From contig NZ_JAUFQF010000004.1 of the NCBI RefSeq assembly GCF_030409635.1, forward strand, positions 2,514,241 to 2,578,240: a stretch of DNA of 64,000 nt. The letters are read 5' to 3'. The position numbers were made by a program, and so were the translations under genes. The stretch comes from Vibrio agarivorans. GTDB taxonomy: Bacteria; Pseudomonadota; Gammaproteobacteria; Enterobacterales; Vibrionaceae. This document shows, in pieces, positions 1 through 8,596 of this stretch (its first letter is position 1; every line of letters begins with the position of its first letter). The notes under the pieces are model-generated. The model was not told the origin of the DNA, did no database searches, and saw only the letters and a list, made by a program, of their open reading frames with translations.

Positions 1-235
1 CACAAAAGTACTCTAAGGTAGACCAATTAGCCGTAGTTTGTGATGTGAACACTGCAACAGTGCAGCCAAGGAGCTGTGTCGCTTTAGCTTCTATTTCCCC
101 AATTTCTGGGTACTTGGTAGTCATCTTCAAGCTTTTACCATCAGAGTTTGTAATCACTAGATTGTTATAGCGATCACGTTGAACCTTTGAAAGTACTCCA
201 AAACCTTCATTTCTAACACGTTGTTTTGTTCTCAT
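1..235 (-). CDS. Unknown protein, N-terminal part (runs off window)
   Basis: An open frame starts at ATG 233-235 and runs to the window edge without a stop, giving 78 residues that begin MRTKQRVRNEGFG. A good ribosome-binding site (GATAGGAGATAATT) lies just upstream on the minus strand, which supports a real start. I see no recognisable domain. The visible part is hydrophilic at its N-terminus and has no signal peptide. It lies downstream of a decayed gene on the same strand and may be part of an accessory region. Confidence 0.5.
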   Translation of the reverse strand, partial: MRTKQRVRNEGFGVLSKVQRDRYNNLVITNSDGKSLKMTTKYPEIGEIEAKATQLLGCTVAVFTSQTTANWSTLEYFC

Positions 236-292
236 AATTATCTCCTATCATTTGTTAGCGCATAAACGCTAATGAAAATTCAAGCCACCTGA

Positions 293-889
293 TCAATGTT
301 GATATGCACTTAGCATCACAAACGGAGTATTAGTTGGAATAGCATGCAGCTCTGGCATAACTGACATAGGGTTAAAGTTGGCGTCATGAGCCTCTTTAAG
401 CTCGCTAATTTGCTCTTGCGACAACCAGTTTTCTAACAACCCAATGGCGACAATGTCTCTTGAGTCCAACTAGATGCGTTGGTGCCTGATAGACACTTCT
501 TCAAATTTTTCTACTAATACATTAACGGCTGTATAAGCATTACTATTAGACTTAACACCCGATTCACCGGTGTAGATAAAACCCATGTCTATTGAAATGG
601 CCAGCGCCCCATTGAGTGGATATCCTCCTTGTGCCCCACGTGTTGACGCATCCAACTGACGCAAATCAGATTCATTAAAACCCAGCGTATCTTTATAATT
701 TTTTTCAGTTTTGGCTCACAGAATTTGTGACCATGCTCGCTAGACGCAATAAAATCGATCTCTTTATACTTTATCCGTGAGTGGTCAGCTCTATAACGTA
801 ATACCCTTTCCTTGTGATGCGTCGTCAAGTGTTCAAACCATGACAATATACAATGTTCAAAGATAGTAAGCTGCCGAGAATAATAGAAG
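293..889 (-). pseudogene. Decayed gene of unknown function, cut by IS3 element
   Basis: Three coding pieces on the minus strand join into one broken gene. The piece from about 889 to 700 ends in a 7-base A tract (T tract near 699-705 on the plus strand), after which coding continues in another frame (NYKDTLGFNESDLRQLDAST). That frame meets an in-frame amber TAG at 470-472 and then reads on as LDSRDIVAIGLLENWLSQEQ to a stop at 293-295. The 5' end is cut off by the IS3-family end near 885-890. The family is not recognised. One frameshift, one nonsense codon and a 5' truncation show decay, although the homopolymer shift could be a sequencing error. Confidence 0.55.
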
Positions 890-941
890 TGGACCCCAAT
901 GGTTGGACACATAAGCTAACTTCTTAAGTGGTTGATCCAGC

Positions 942-1746
942 TCATGCAGCGTATCTCTGCCTACCAAAGTAGGCTTCATCAGGGGTGAGGTCATTGAGTC
1001 CCTGATGGTTACGCTCCTCATTATAAAACACCATGTAGTGGCCGATTTCAAGCTCTGCTTCTCGGGGTGTGGTGTAAGCTTTTAAGTAAACCTCCTCATA
1101 TTTCAGGCTTCTCCATAATCGCTCGATGAAAACATTGTCGACCCAGCGTCCTTTCCCATCCATGCTTATCCTGACTCCATGCTCGATTAGCTTCTGTGTG
1201 AATTCGGTGCTGGTAAACTGACTGCCTTGATCTGAGTTGAAGATATCTGGCGGTCCATAATGTTTAAGCGCCTCTTCAAGGGCTTCGATACAAAAGCTCG
1301 TGTCCATCGTGTTGGATAGCCGCCAAGAGAGCACCTTTCGGCTATACCAGTCGATAATGGCGACTAAATACAGGAACCCCTTAGCCATAGGGATATACGT
1401 GATGTCAATCGACCAAGCTTGGTTCGGGTAAGTGACTTCGATATCACGCAAAAGGTAGGGATAAACCTTGTGTGCTTTGTTCGCCAGGGTCGGTCGTTCG
1501 AGGCTTGGGGTAAATAGCCCCGATACCCATGTCTCGTATGAGACGAACGACACGTTTACGATTAACGTTATGGCCTTTTTTAGCCAACTCATTTCGAATG
1601 CGTCTGCTCCCCATGAACGGATACTGAAGGTGAATTTCATCAATCATGCGGCGCAGTTCAATCTCTTCAGCAGAGAGTCCTATGGTTTGATAGTAAGCAG
1701 TAGAGCGAGCAATACTGAGAAGCTCACACTGGCGCTTTATTGGCAA
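942..1746 (-). pseudogene. IS3-family transposase orfB (frameshifted)
   Basis: This encodes the DDE transposase of the element in two frames. The N-terminal part (1746 to about 1490) has the HTH_21-type segment with YPFMGSRRIRNELAKKG and ends at IYPKPRTT. The C-terminal part (about 1490 to 942) starts at LANKAHKVYPYLLRD and contains the rve integrase core with SIDITYIP, FNSDQGSQFTS and VFIERLWRSLKYEEVY. The shift falls at a tandem 4-bp duplication (GACCGACC on the minus strand, 1488-1495). Removing one copy restores a continuous frame reading PRTTLANKAHK. In the normal family, orfB is made as a fusion with orfA by programmed -1 frameshifting; this internal shift is separate and should inactivate the transposase. 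Confidence 0.85.
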
Positions 1747-1787
1747 TTGGGTGGATTTAACCAGCGAGCTCTTTCGCTGGGCTCGGT

Positions 1788-2066
1788 CTAACGACCGAGC
1801 ACTTTGGCCAAAAAATCATTTTCCATCGTCAATTGACCAATCTTAGCGTGCAGTTTGTCCACTTCTTCAGAGCTGTCCTTGCCTGACTGGCTTTCAGAGG
1901 CAAAAATCATGGCTGCATTTTCGAGCAGTTCTTTTTTCCATGTAGAGATTTGGTTAGCGTGAAGGTTGTATTTCTGAGCTAACTCAGCGACAGTTTTATC
2001 ACCTCTAGCAGCATCAAGCGCTACCTTAGCTTTATCGGGTGAGTGGTTTCTACGTTTTCTAGTCAT
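1788..2066 (-). CDS. IS3-family transposase orfA
   Basis: This 92-aa protein begins MTRKRRNHSPDKAKVALDAA and has the HTH_8/transposase_8 layout of IS3 orfA. A helix-turn-helix in its first half (VAELAQKYNLHANQISTWKK) is followed by a leucine-zipper-like C-terminus (VDKLHAKIGQLTMENDFL). It binds the element's ends and forms the N-terminal part of the OrfAB transposase. The C-terminal end (FLAKVLGR) lies 41 bp before orfB, the usual place for the programmed frameshift. The frame is intact, but the partner orfB is broken, so the element is probably immobile unless helped by another copy. Confidence 0.85.
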   Translation of the reverse strand: MTRKRRNHSPDKAKVALDAARGDKTVAELAQKYNLHANQISTWKKELLENAAMIFASESQSGKDSSEEVDKLHAKIGQLTMENDFLAKVLGR

Positions 2067-2145
2067 AATCTATTCCAGTATTTTTAGGTACTATACAAAC
2101 AGATCAATCACTTAAAGTCATGTCCGAAAATTGGGGGCCACTTCT

Positions 2146-2274
2146 TCGTTCAAGTCTGCTAGTTCATTTACCTATCAAGTTTTCGGTGGACAAATGAATC
2201 CGGCACAACTTTCATCAATCAAATCTATCGAGACTTTATGCGTAGAAAGCATGGCCGAACTTGGCTTTGCTTGA
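2146..2274 (+). pseudogene. 3' remnant of a plus-strand gene (sulfotransferase-like end?)
   Basis: Directly after the IS3 end, an open plus-strand frame without a start codon reads about 42 residues to a TGA at 2272-2274. It includes QVFGGQMNPAQLSSIKSIET and ends ESMAELGFA. The pattern of an IE-x-C-x3-M-x-LG ending resembles the C-terminus of sulfotransferases, but the piece is too short to be sure. It is the tail of a gene whose 5' part was lost at the IS3 junction. Confidence 0.35.
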
Positions 2275-2277
2275 GCA

Positions 2278-2325
2278 GACAATAGGCACCTAGCCTGTAT
2301 TTCTCAATACTAGGTGCCTATTGTC
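2278..2325. terminator. Perfect 16-bp inverted repeat between converging genes
   Basis: GACAATAGGCACCTAG (2278-2293) and its exact complement (2310-2325) are separated by 16 bases. The repeat starts 3 bp after the stop of the plus-strand remnant and lies about 30 bp past the stop of the large minus-strand helicase gene. The position suits a bidirectional terminator. Neither side has a T tract, so a factor-dependent terminator, an mRNA-end stabiliser or a recombination or border repeat are all possible. Confidence 0.5.
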
Positions 2326-2353
2326 AGAGTTAATGGCTAGCAAGTGTCCTTCT

Positions 2354-5300
2354 TCAATCACCCGAGAAAAATATCGCTGTCGGCCACTTACCACTTCGCA
2401 GTTTCCAATCAGCATATAGCAAGTCACGAGCCGAATGCTCTATTGGCTCATGCGGGTCTAGCCCATTCTCGTTAGAATATTTATCAACCCACCAATACCC
2501 AAACCCTTGATCCAGCCAAATCTGCACTGTCACGCCATCATCAAAAACTAGCGACATAGTTCTGGCATGAGGTAACGAATACTTGTCTCTTGTCTTAAAC
2601 GCGATATCTAAACCAGACTGATAAATGGCCTCATCCAAAACTAATTGACGCTCTTCCTCACTTCGCCAGTTATCTTGAATAGTTTTATTTTCGCTTTGAT
2701 TCTTCCTGTACGGTTCTTTTTCTAGTTCAGCTTCTGTTTTCAGTGCTCCCGTTACTATACTAGCTCGGCATCCTTCGTAATGACCAAGTATGGCACCAAC
2801 TGCTCGAAGGCATAGGCTCATAGGAAGAGGTGCCACCAGGTATCTATCTTGATATATGATTTCTGTTATCTTGTGCTTCTGCATTCTCTTCATTAGAAGA
2901 TCAGATGACCTAAGCACGCTTGTCCAGAATAGGGATCCGAACCGATCTGCTGGTCCATCAAGTTCTTGGTGAATGGAAACACTCCCCACTTTTTCAGGAT
3001 CCTTTAAGATGTCTAGGACGCACTCCGCTAGTGTCGGTGTCTTTCTAAAGCCCTTTATCAACTGTGACTCATGCTCATCGATAATACCCCAACACTGAGC
3101 TAGATCGTCTTCTACAACTTCAGCGAATATAGTCTGGCCGTCTGGTATTACATTTTTCGTTTGCTTCAAAGCAATGTTTGGGTGACTTGAAAGCCAAGAT
3201 AAACTAATTTGCTCTGAAATGTCTAAATGAGACAACTCGCTCTCTGACAGCACTAAGTTCAGCCTTCGCTCTCTCGCCCAATCATAAATTGAGTTAATTA
3301 ATGGCCAAGCTTCAAGATTTGCCAGTGCTTTCTTCGATATATATACATTGAGGACAGGCCCCCTAACATGTGCAATAGCCTGTTCAATGGCAACACCCAG
3401 TGGTTTTAATTCTCTCTGGTTGTCACGTTCGAAAAGCTCAAACTCGCTGGGTAGTAGTATTCGATTAAAAAAGTCATTATCTAAAAAGCCAATCACAGCC
3501 CTTCTATCTAATAGCTCTAGCGCGTGTTGAGTAGAATAATCAACTAAGCAACGGTGACATGCCCTATCACACGAACAACTGACCGCTTTACGCTTAGATT
3601 TCTGCAATAACTCAACGATATACTCAGAAGCCTTGATTGAAAAACCCGCGCCTCCAGCTGCTGAGTCGTAAAGCACAATAGCTTGAGCTTCTTGTTCAGC
3701 ATAATTAACCGGCTTTGTCGTACAGCCAATTTCATCACTGTTAATACCAAGCTTCTCTGCCAACTCATTTCTAAGCAGAACAGAAATGGATCGAGCGATG
3801 GTTCTATTGCTCAAGACAGAACCGTCCGCATTTAATAGCAGCAGTTCAAACACATCAGTATGTGTACTGTGACCCAGCTCGATTGGTCCTTTTATCGCAA
3901 AATCTCGCTCATTGCCCCCACAGAAGACTTCACTTTCACGCTCTAACTCACCTTTACCGCCACGAAGACGCGTATGTCCTTCAAGAACCTTGTGAGCCGT
4001 TACGGAGTCATCATCAGGCATAGGCTCCATCCGACCACACTCTAGGCAGAGAGCGTATCCACGATTAGATAAACCTGTACTGTGGTAGTAGACATGGCCG
4101 TCATGGCTAGATTTAAACAAAACGCTTGGGTTTACACTCATTTCTACCCAATCTTTTTTCTCAACAGTCACCCACGGATCTTGAAAAGGGATATGGGTCA
4201 ATTTTGAGATATCGTTATGTGGTTTGTTACGAATATCAATCGCAAAACTACCCGGCTCGATAAAACGATGGTAAGTATTCGGTTCCAACTCAGAATCACA
4301 GCTTTTACAACTGGTTGGCAGTGCTCTGTCAACCCCGCTAGAGCCACAATGGTTACAACGCCATGCCCACAATAAAGATTGGATTTCACTGACTTGATCT
4401 GCCGATGCAGGGCTGTGCCAGTTGAGAATGACACCACCAGATTGATAAACGCGGCCGTCCAGAACAACTTCTGCTCCCGGTGCGTAATCCCTGATAGCAA
4501 CAGACAGATCACGCGATGGATAGTCTCTGGCGCTATATAAGTTATCGATACGATGCTCTAGCTGATTATCCTTCGCAGACTTCGCTTGCTTTGCTGCTTG
4601 TATTGCGTTTTTGCGGCGATTGATCGATTCAATATTGTCATTGTTAAGCGACACAACATCCGTAGGAAAGCCATATCCAGGTAAAAAGCCTTTTCGAGCC
4701 AGCTCAGACAGCAAATACTCCCCTTCCAAGCGTTGAATTTGAGTTTCAACAGCAGCTTGAGCAGTAGATAGTCTATTGCTGTCACTCTTTATCTCCTCGC
4801 TTTGTTCAATCAACAACTCGTGTTCTTTTTTCCAGCGCCCTAGAATGTCTTCAATTTGACTAGCGGCATCTCTCACTAGTTGGTGCTTCGCTGTTTCCTG
4901 CAATATTGTGCGCTTAAGAAGTGTTTCTAAGCCTGCTTCAATCTCATTCAAAGCATCCGTTCGACACCAACTTGCAAACAGCTCTGCATGGGCTGGACAG
5001 CTATCATGGAGAGGAATAAAGAAATTACCGCAGCTCAAACGCAGCGCATTGTCACTAAGGGGACGCGTCCTCAAAAATACGGAAAGCAATAGTGCATTGA
5101 TATGACGCTTAACGATATACTCACTCGACAGTGAAACATTGGGAACATGGATAGGGGTATCAAAAGCCCAACGAGTTTGCTCGAATATATGCTCACCATG
5201 TGGAGTATTCTTACAGAGCGTTAGTGCTACGGAGCGGCTCTCTCCACGGCGGCCAGCTCGACCCGCTCGCTGCAGATAGTTAGCAGGGTTTGGCGGCGCA

Positions 5301-8300
5301 TTATTCATGGCAACGACCGAGATACCACCGATGTCTACACCCATCTCCATCGTAGTGGAACAGCTAAGAACATTAATAGCTCCTACTTTAAACTTGTCCT
5401 CGTAGTCTCTTAGTAAACTCGCAGGTAACTGTGCAGAGTGCTCAGCAACCCTGAAGTATGGTGTTCGTTCTACAATTCTGTCTGAAATATCAGACCAAGC
5501 ATTCTCGCGACGTAGGAACGTTACCTCTTCGTTTTCTTGCCAACCTCTTACTTGTTCCAGAGTTACCTGAGAGCCATCTTCAACGTCTCGTCCATAAGGG
5601 TACGGGTATGAAGGCGTAGGTAGAAGGCGACAAAGCTGGCCTTGACGAGCTCCCTTAACATTGAGGTAAGGTGACACCTCTTGTAAGGGTGTATCAATGA
5701 TCTTTTGTGTATGAGGACACTGCCACTTGTCTTTTGTAAGGCTAAAACTGACCTGTTTCTCGAGTTCGAGTCGATAGCCATCTCCACTGGCAGAGAGAAC
5801 GTGACGTTGTAATACCTTCCACGCTTCCTGCAGAATGATATTTATACTTACCCTGTCCTCTTTCTCGTCAAGGTTAAGATTAAATGCAGTGACCAACAAC
5901 CTTACAAGTCGTGGTTGTACACTACCACCTCTAACTTGAGGCCAACTTTGAATGTTACGATATTGACTGTCATCATCCGGCGCTATAATTAATCCGGGAG
6001 AGAACTTAGCGCCAATCCAACGTTGCTGTTCTTCACTGAGAGAAATCGCTTTATTAGCTCGCACATGGAAGTTAAGGCATAGTGTCAGAAAGTCGACCCA
6101 CGATTTTTGAGCTTCATCTACTGAGAAGTTTAATTGCCTCCACTCTGGTGGTGCTGTGTTGCCTTTGTCTTTTATGGCAGCAAACTCCAATCGAATGAGC
6201 CCCAATGTCTCCAAGGTGTTTTGTCGCTTTGGTCGGCTATTAAACTCTCTCAATAACAGCAATCTCGCAAGCAATAGCGGGTTCTTGACCATACTCATTT
6301 GCTCATCAAAGCGCTGATAAGAGTCCTTAATCCAATACTGAAGCTCCTTCTCTTTGGCCAACTCATGCTCAACATCAGACCAAGGAATAGAAACATCACC
6401 AGCATTTGCTAGCGACGCAATTTTTTCCTCAATGATTTCAACCATGTCGTCATCACCTAACTCTTTGAACGTATCCAATCGAGCTTTATATTTTTCAAGG
6501 TCTGCACGTTGCTCAGGGGTCAAAGTACCACTTTTCAGTGTTCTATCCGCGACTAAATGGAATAGAGCTGCTCGCAGAAACTGTCTTTCCGCATCTTGTT
6601 GTGATTTAGCAGCAAAACGAGCTGTGCCTTGCCGACTATCTGTAAAAGTAATCATCCGACGGCCGTTCCACGGACCTTTTAGTTGCTCTTTTTTGCCATC
6701 TTGGCAGAACTCTAGCAAGGTAGGGATCACCGTCGATAACATGAATGGCGCACCGTTGCGGAAATGGCGGTAGAATTCAAAGTTCTGGATCTTAGTATGT
6801 TGGCAGCATGGGCATCGCAACCCCAAACCATTGCCGTTGGACTTCTCATAGCCTTCGACTTTGTTGACCAAATATGCCTGTTTAAAGCTCGCGCTTTTCA
6901 AAACTCGATCATTATTCAGCCAGTAAGAGCCCGTCTCATCCGATGGTTGCTCCGCTAAAATACACAACCTAGAGTGTACGTCACCATCATCAGCGTCAGC
7001 ATCTTCATACGAATCGATGTCGTCGGACTCAATATCCAAAGAGAAATCGTCCACACTGGATTCTGGTTTGGTCAAACTTAGAACGGTATCACCAGACTCT
7101 TTCGCAATACTTTCATCTGCTAATAGAAGACTTGTGCCACAGCCGTTACAACTGGTCATTTCAAACACAGGAGAACCGCACGAACACTTTTCTCTACGTG
7201 ACATGTACACCTTGCCAAAGCGCCACTCTATGCTATCGAGAGGCGTGTTCGTTTTTGCAGAGCAACTCGGATTTGAGCACGCCCAAAGGCCCCCCGAGAC
7301 TCTATGGAAAAGGTGCATACGAAATGGAATAAAGGCCATCCCGCTGGAATCTGTGGTTGAAGCACAAATGTCTAACCATTTAAGTGTGATTTCTTCACTC
7401 AGCAGTTCATCTGTTGCTGATAGGAGTTTTCTTATTTGAAGGAGTGACAAGCGGTTGTCATCAGCACTTAAGGTTTGACGAAGAATGCGAAGCGGCACTA
7501 TCGACTCTAGCGCCCTATATCGTTCACTCATGCTGGCAATGGCATTTATTGCTTCCAAATCCATTGCATATGGCGACTCAAGCTCTGAAAGAGACGAGAC
7601 TTCACGATGGCCTTTCACAAGATAAACTTGAGATATATCCACACCAGCCACATCCGCCAAAAATGCTTTCAGTTCGGTGTCTGAATCCTTACCGCCTATC
7701 GTCGCAGAGGTCGCTACAAATCGAACTTGATCTGGAGTGACATCAAAACCATGCATAACTCTTCGTAGCAACAGAGATAGTTCTGCAGCCTGAGAACCTA
7801 TGTATGTGTGAGCTTCATCTAAGACAATCCAACGCAACTTGCCCTTGGATTTAGCTAAAATGGGCTCATCTTTTTGACGAACCAACATGTATTCCAACAT
7901 CGTCGCGTTGGTAACTAAGATTTGTCCTGGGTCGGAACGTAATGCCTTTCTAGAAAGCTGTTGATTCGGCTGGATGCGTTGCTTGGCAGCGGGCACGTTC
8001 TCTTTAGTCTCGCCATTGTACAAACAAAACTTTACATCAGCGCCAAGCTCATGTGTCCAAGCTGCAAGTCTATCGCGCTGACTGTTAATTAAAGCGTTTA
8101 GAGGATACAAGAACAGCGCCTCAACACCGTTTGATTTGCTTTGGCGTCTTACAATGTCGTTAAGAATTGGAACAAGGAAACATTCTGTTTTACCTGAGCC
8201 AGTACCGCTACTAACAATCACTGACCGAGGTTCTGATTTAGAGAGATGTTCCCAAGCCTCATATTGATGGGCATAGGGATACCAACTACTCTCGAACTTA

Positions 8301-8581
8301 TAGTCATCACGAAGCTCTTTGGGAGGATTTTCCATCGCACTGACCAGACGGCTCTCCAATAGTCTGCCTGATAAGGCGGTCATGGGTTCAGTGTGTGGTT
8401 TCCAACCAAAGGTTGCTTCGAACACAGGGTCCCCTAGAAATGCCCCATCGTTACCCGGCGATTGACTAAAGGCATTCCATAGAAACTCCCTGAGAGGTTT
8501 AGAGCGAAGTCCAAATTGCCCAAGTGTTGCTCTCGCAGCACGCTTCGTTAGCTGATCAATAATTGATTCAAAATATTCCAT
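2354..8581 (-). CDS. druE: Druantia DruE: giant DEAD/DEAH helicase with DUF1998
   Basis: This 2075-aa superfamily 2 helicase carries Walker A SSGTGSGKTECF (about residues 124-135), LDEAHTY (about 254-260), a TSAT motif (about 291-294) and QRAGRAGRRG (about 1110). A Cys-rich zinc module lies near 430-480 (CSCGSPVFEMTSCNGCG). A DUF1998 region near 1620-1680 has YDSAAGGAGFS and the CSCDRACHRCLVDYS cysteine cluster. Size and layout match DruE, the common subunit of Druantia defence systems, which is a predicted nucleic-acid translocase. A ribosome-binding site (TGGAGACAGCGAA) lies upstream, and the gene follows the DruH gene by 15 bp, so the two form the Druantia type III pair. It is intact. The helicase family assignment is certain; the DruE name rests on length, domains and partner. 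Confidence 0.88.
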   Translation of the reverse strand: MEYFESIIDQLTKRAARATLGQFGLRSKPLREFLWNAFSQSPGNDGAFLGDPVFEATFGWKPHTEPMTALSGRLLESRLVSAMENPPKELRDDYKFESSWYPYAHQYEAWEHLSKSEPRSVIVSSGTGSGKTECFLVPILNDIVRRQSKSNGVEALFLYPLNALINSQRDRLAAWTHELGADVKFCLYNGETKENVPAAKQRIQPNQQLSRKALRSDPGQILVTNATMLEYMLVRQKDEPILAKSKGKLRWIVLDEAHTYIGSQAAELSLLLRRVMHGFDVTPDQVRFVATSATIGGKDSDTELKAFLADVAGVDISQVYLVKGHREVSSLSELESPYAMDLEAINAIASMSERYRALESIVPLRILRQTLSADDNRLSLLQIRKLLSATDELLSEEITLKWLDICASTTDSSGMAFIPFRMHLFHRVSGGLWACSNPSCSAKTNTPLDSIEWRFGKVYMSRREKCSCGSPVFEMTSCNGCGTSLLLADESIAKESGDTVLSLTKPESSVDDFSLDIESDDIDSYEDADADDGDVHSRLCILAEQPSDETGSYWLNNDRVLKSASFKQAYLVNKVEGYEKSNGNGLGLRCPCCQHTKIQNFEFYRHFRNGAPFMLSTVIPTLLEFCQDGKKEQLKGPWNGRRMITFTDSRQGTARFAAKSQQDAERQFLRAALFHLVADRTLKSGTLTPEQRADLEKYKARLDTFKELGDDDMVEIIEEKIASLANAGDVSIPWSDVEHELAKEKELQYWIKDSYQRFDEQMSMVKNPLLLARLLLLREFNSRPKRQNTLETLGLIRLEFAAIKDKGNTAPPEWRQLNFSVDEAQKSWVDFLTLCLNFHVRANKAISLSEEQQRWIGAKFSPGLIIAPDDDSQYRNIQSWPQVRGGSVQPRLVRLLVTAFNLNLDEKEDRVSINIILQEAWKVLQRHVLSASGDGYRLELEKQVSFSLTKDKWQCPHTQKIIDTPLQEVSPYLNVKGARQGQLCRLLPTPSYPYPYGRDVEDGSQVTLEQVRGWQENEEVTFLRRENAWSDISDRIVERTPYFRVAEHSAQLPASLLRDYEDKFKVGAINVLSCSTTMEMGVDIGGISVVAMNNAPPNPANYLQRAGRAGRRGESRSVALTLCKNTPHGEHIFEQTRWAFDTPIHVPNVSLSSEYIVKRHINALLLSVFLRTRPLSDNALRLSCGNFFIPLHDSCPAHAELFASWCRTDALNEIEAGLETLLKRTILQETAKHQLVRDAASQIEDILGRWKKEHELLIEQSEEIKSDSNRLSTAQAAVETQIQRLEGEYLLSELARKGFLPGYGFPTDVVSLNNDNIESINRRKNAIQAAKQAKSAKDNQLEHRIDNLYSARDYPSRDLSVAIRDYAPGAEVVLDGRVYQSGGVILNWHSPASADQVSEIQSLLWAWRCNHCGSSGVDRALPTSCKSCDSELEPNTYHRFIEPGSFAIDIRNKPHNDISKLTHIPFQDPWVTVEKKDWVEMSVNPSVLFKSSHDGHVYYHSTGLSNRGYALCLECGRMEPMPDDDSVTAHKVLEGHTRLRGGKGELERESEVFCGGNERDFAIKGPIELGHSTHTDVFELLLLNADGSVLSNRTIARSISVLLRNELAEKLGINSDEIGCTTKPVNYAEQEAQAIVLYDSAAGGAGFSIKASEYIVELLQKSKRKAVSCSCDRACHRCLVDYSTQHALELLDRRAVIGFLDNDFFNRILLPSEFELFERDNQRELKPLGVAIEQAIAHVRGPVLNVYISKKALANLEAWPLINSIYDWARERRLNLVLSESELSHLDISEQISLSWLSSHPNIALKQTKNVIPDGQTIFAEVVEDDLAQCWGIIDEHESQLIKGFRKTPTLAECVLDILKDPEKVGSVSIHQELDGPADRFGSLFWTSVLRSSDLLMKRMQKHKITEIIYQDRYLVAPLPMSLCLRAVGAILGHYEGCRASIVTGALKTEAELEKEPYRKNQSENKTIQDNWRSEEERQLVLDEAIYQSGLDIAFKTRDKYSLPHARTMSLVFDDGVTVQIWLDQGFGYWWVDKYSNENGLDPHEPIEHSARDLLYADWKLRSGKWPTAIFFSGD

Positions 8582-8596
8582 TTCGCTGTCTCCAAA

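Larger units (their letters stand above)
885..2145 (-). mobile_element. IS3-family insertion sequence (about 1.26 kb)
   Basis: The element is bounded by imperfect inverted repeats. Reading inward, the left end is AGAAGTGGACCCCAATGG and the right end is AGAAGTGGCCCCCAATTTT. Further matches in the two ends include GGACA and a shared TAAGTG-TTGATC block. It carries orfA and a frameshifted orfB on the minus strand. I see no target-site duplication next to the ends: the left flank reads AATAAT and the right flank TCGTTC. The two flanks carry unrelated broken genes, so the present copy probably marks a rearrangement junction, not a simple insertion. Confidence 0.8.

Noticed and set aside
2278..2325. 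Integron attC site
   Set aside because: The core sites (RYYYAAC/GTTRRRY) and the bulged structure of attC are missing. It is a plain perfect inverted repeat.
3348..3530. Small plus-strand reading frames inside druE and druH
   Set aside because: They lie opposite a long conserved coding frame, have no ribosome-binding sites and encode nothing recognisable.
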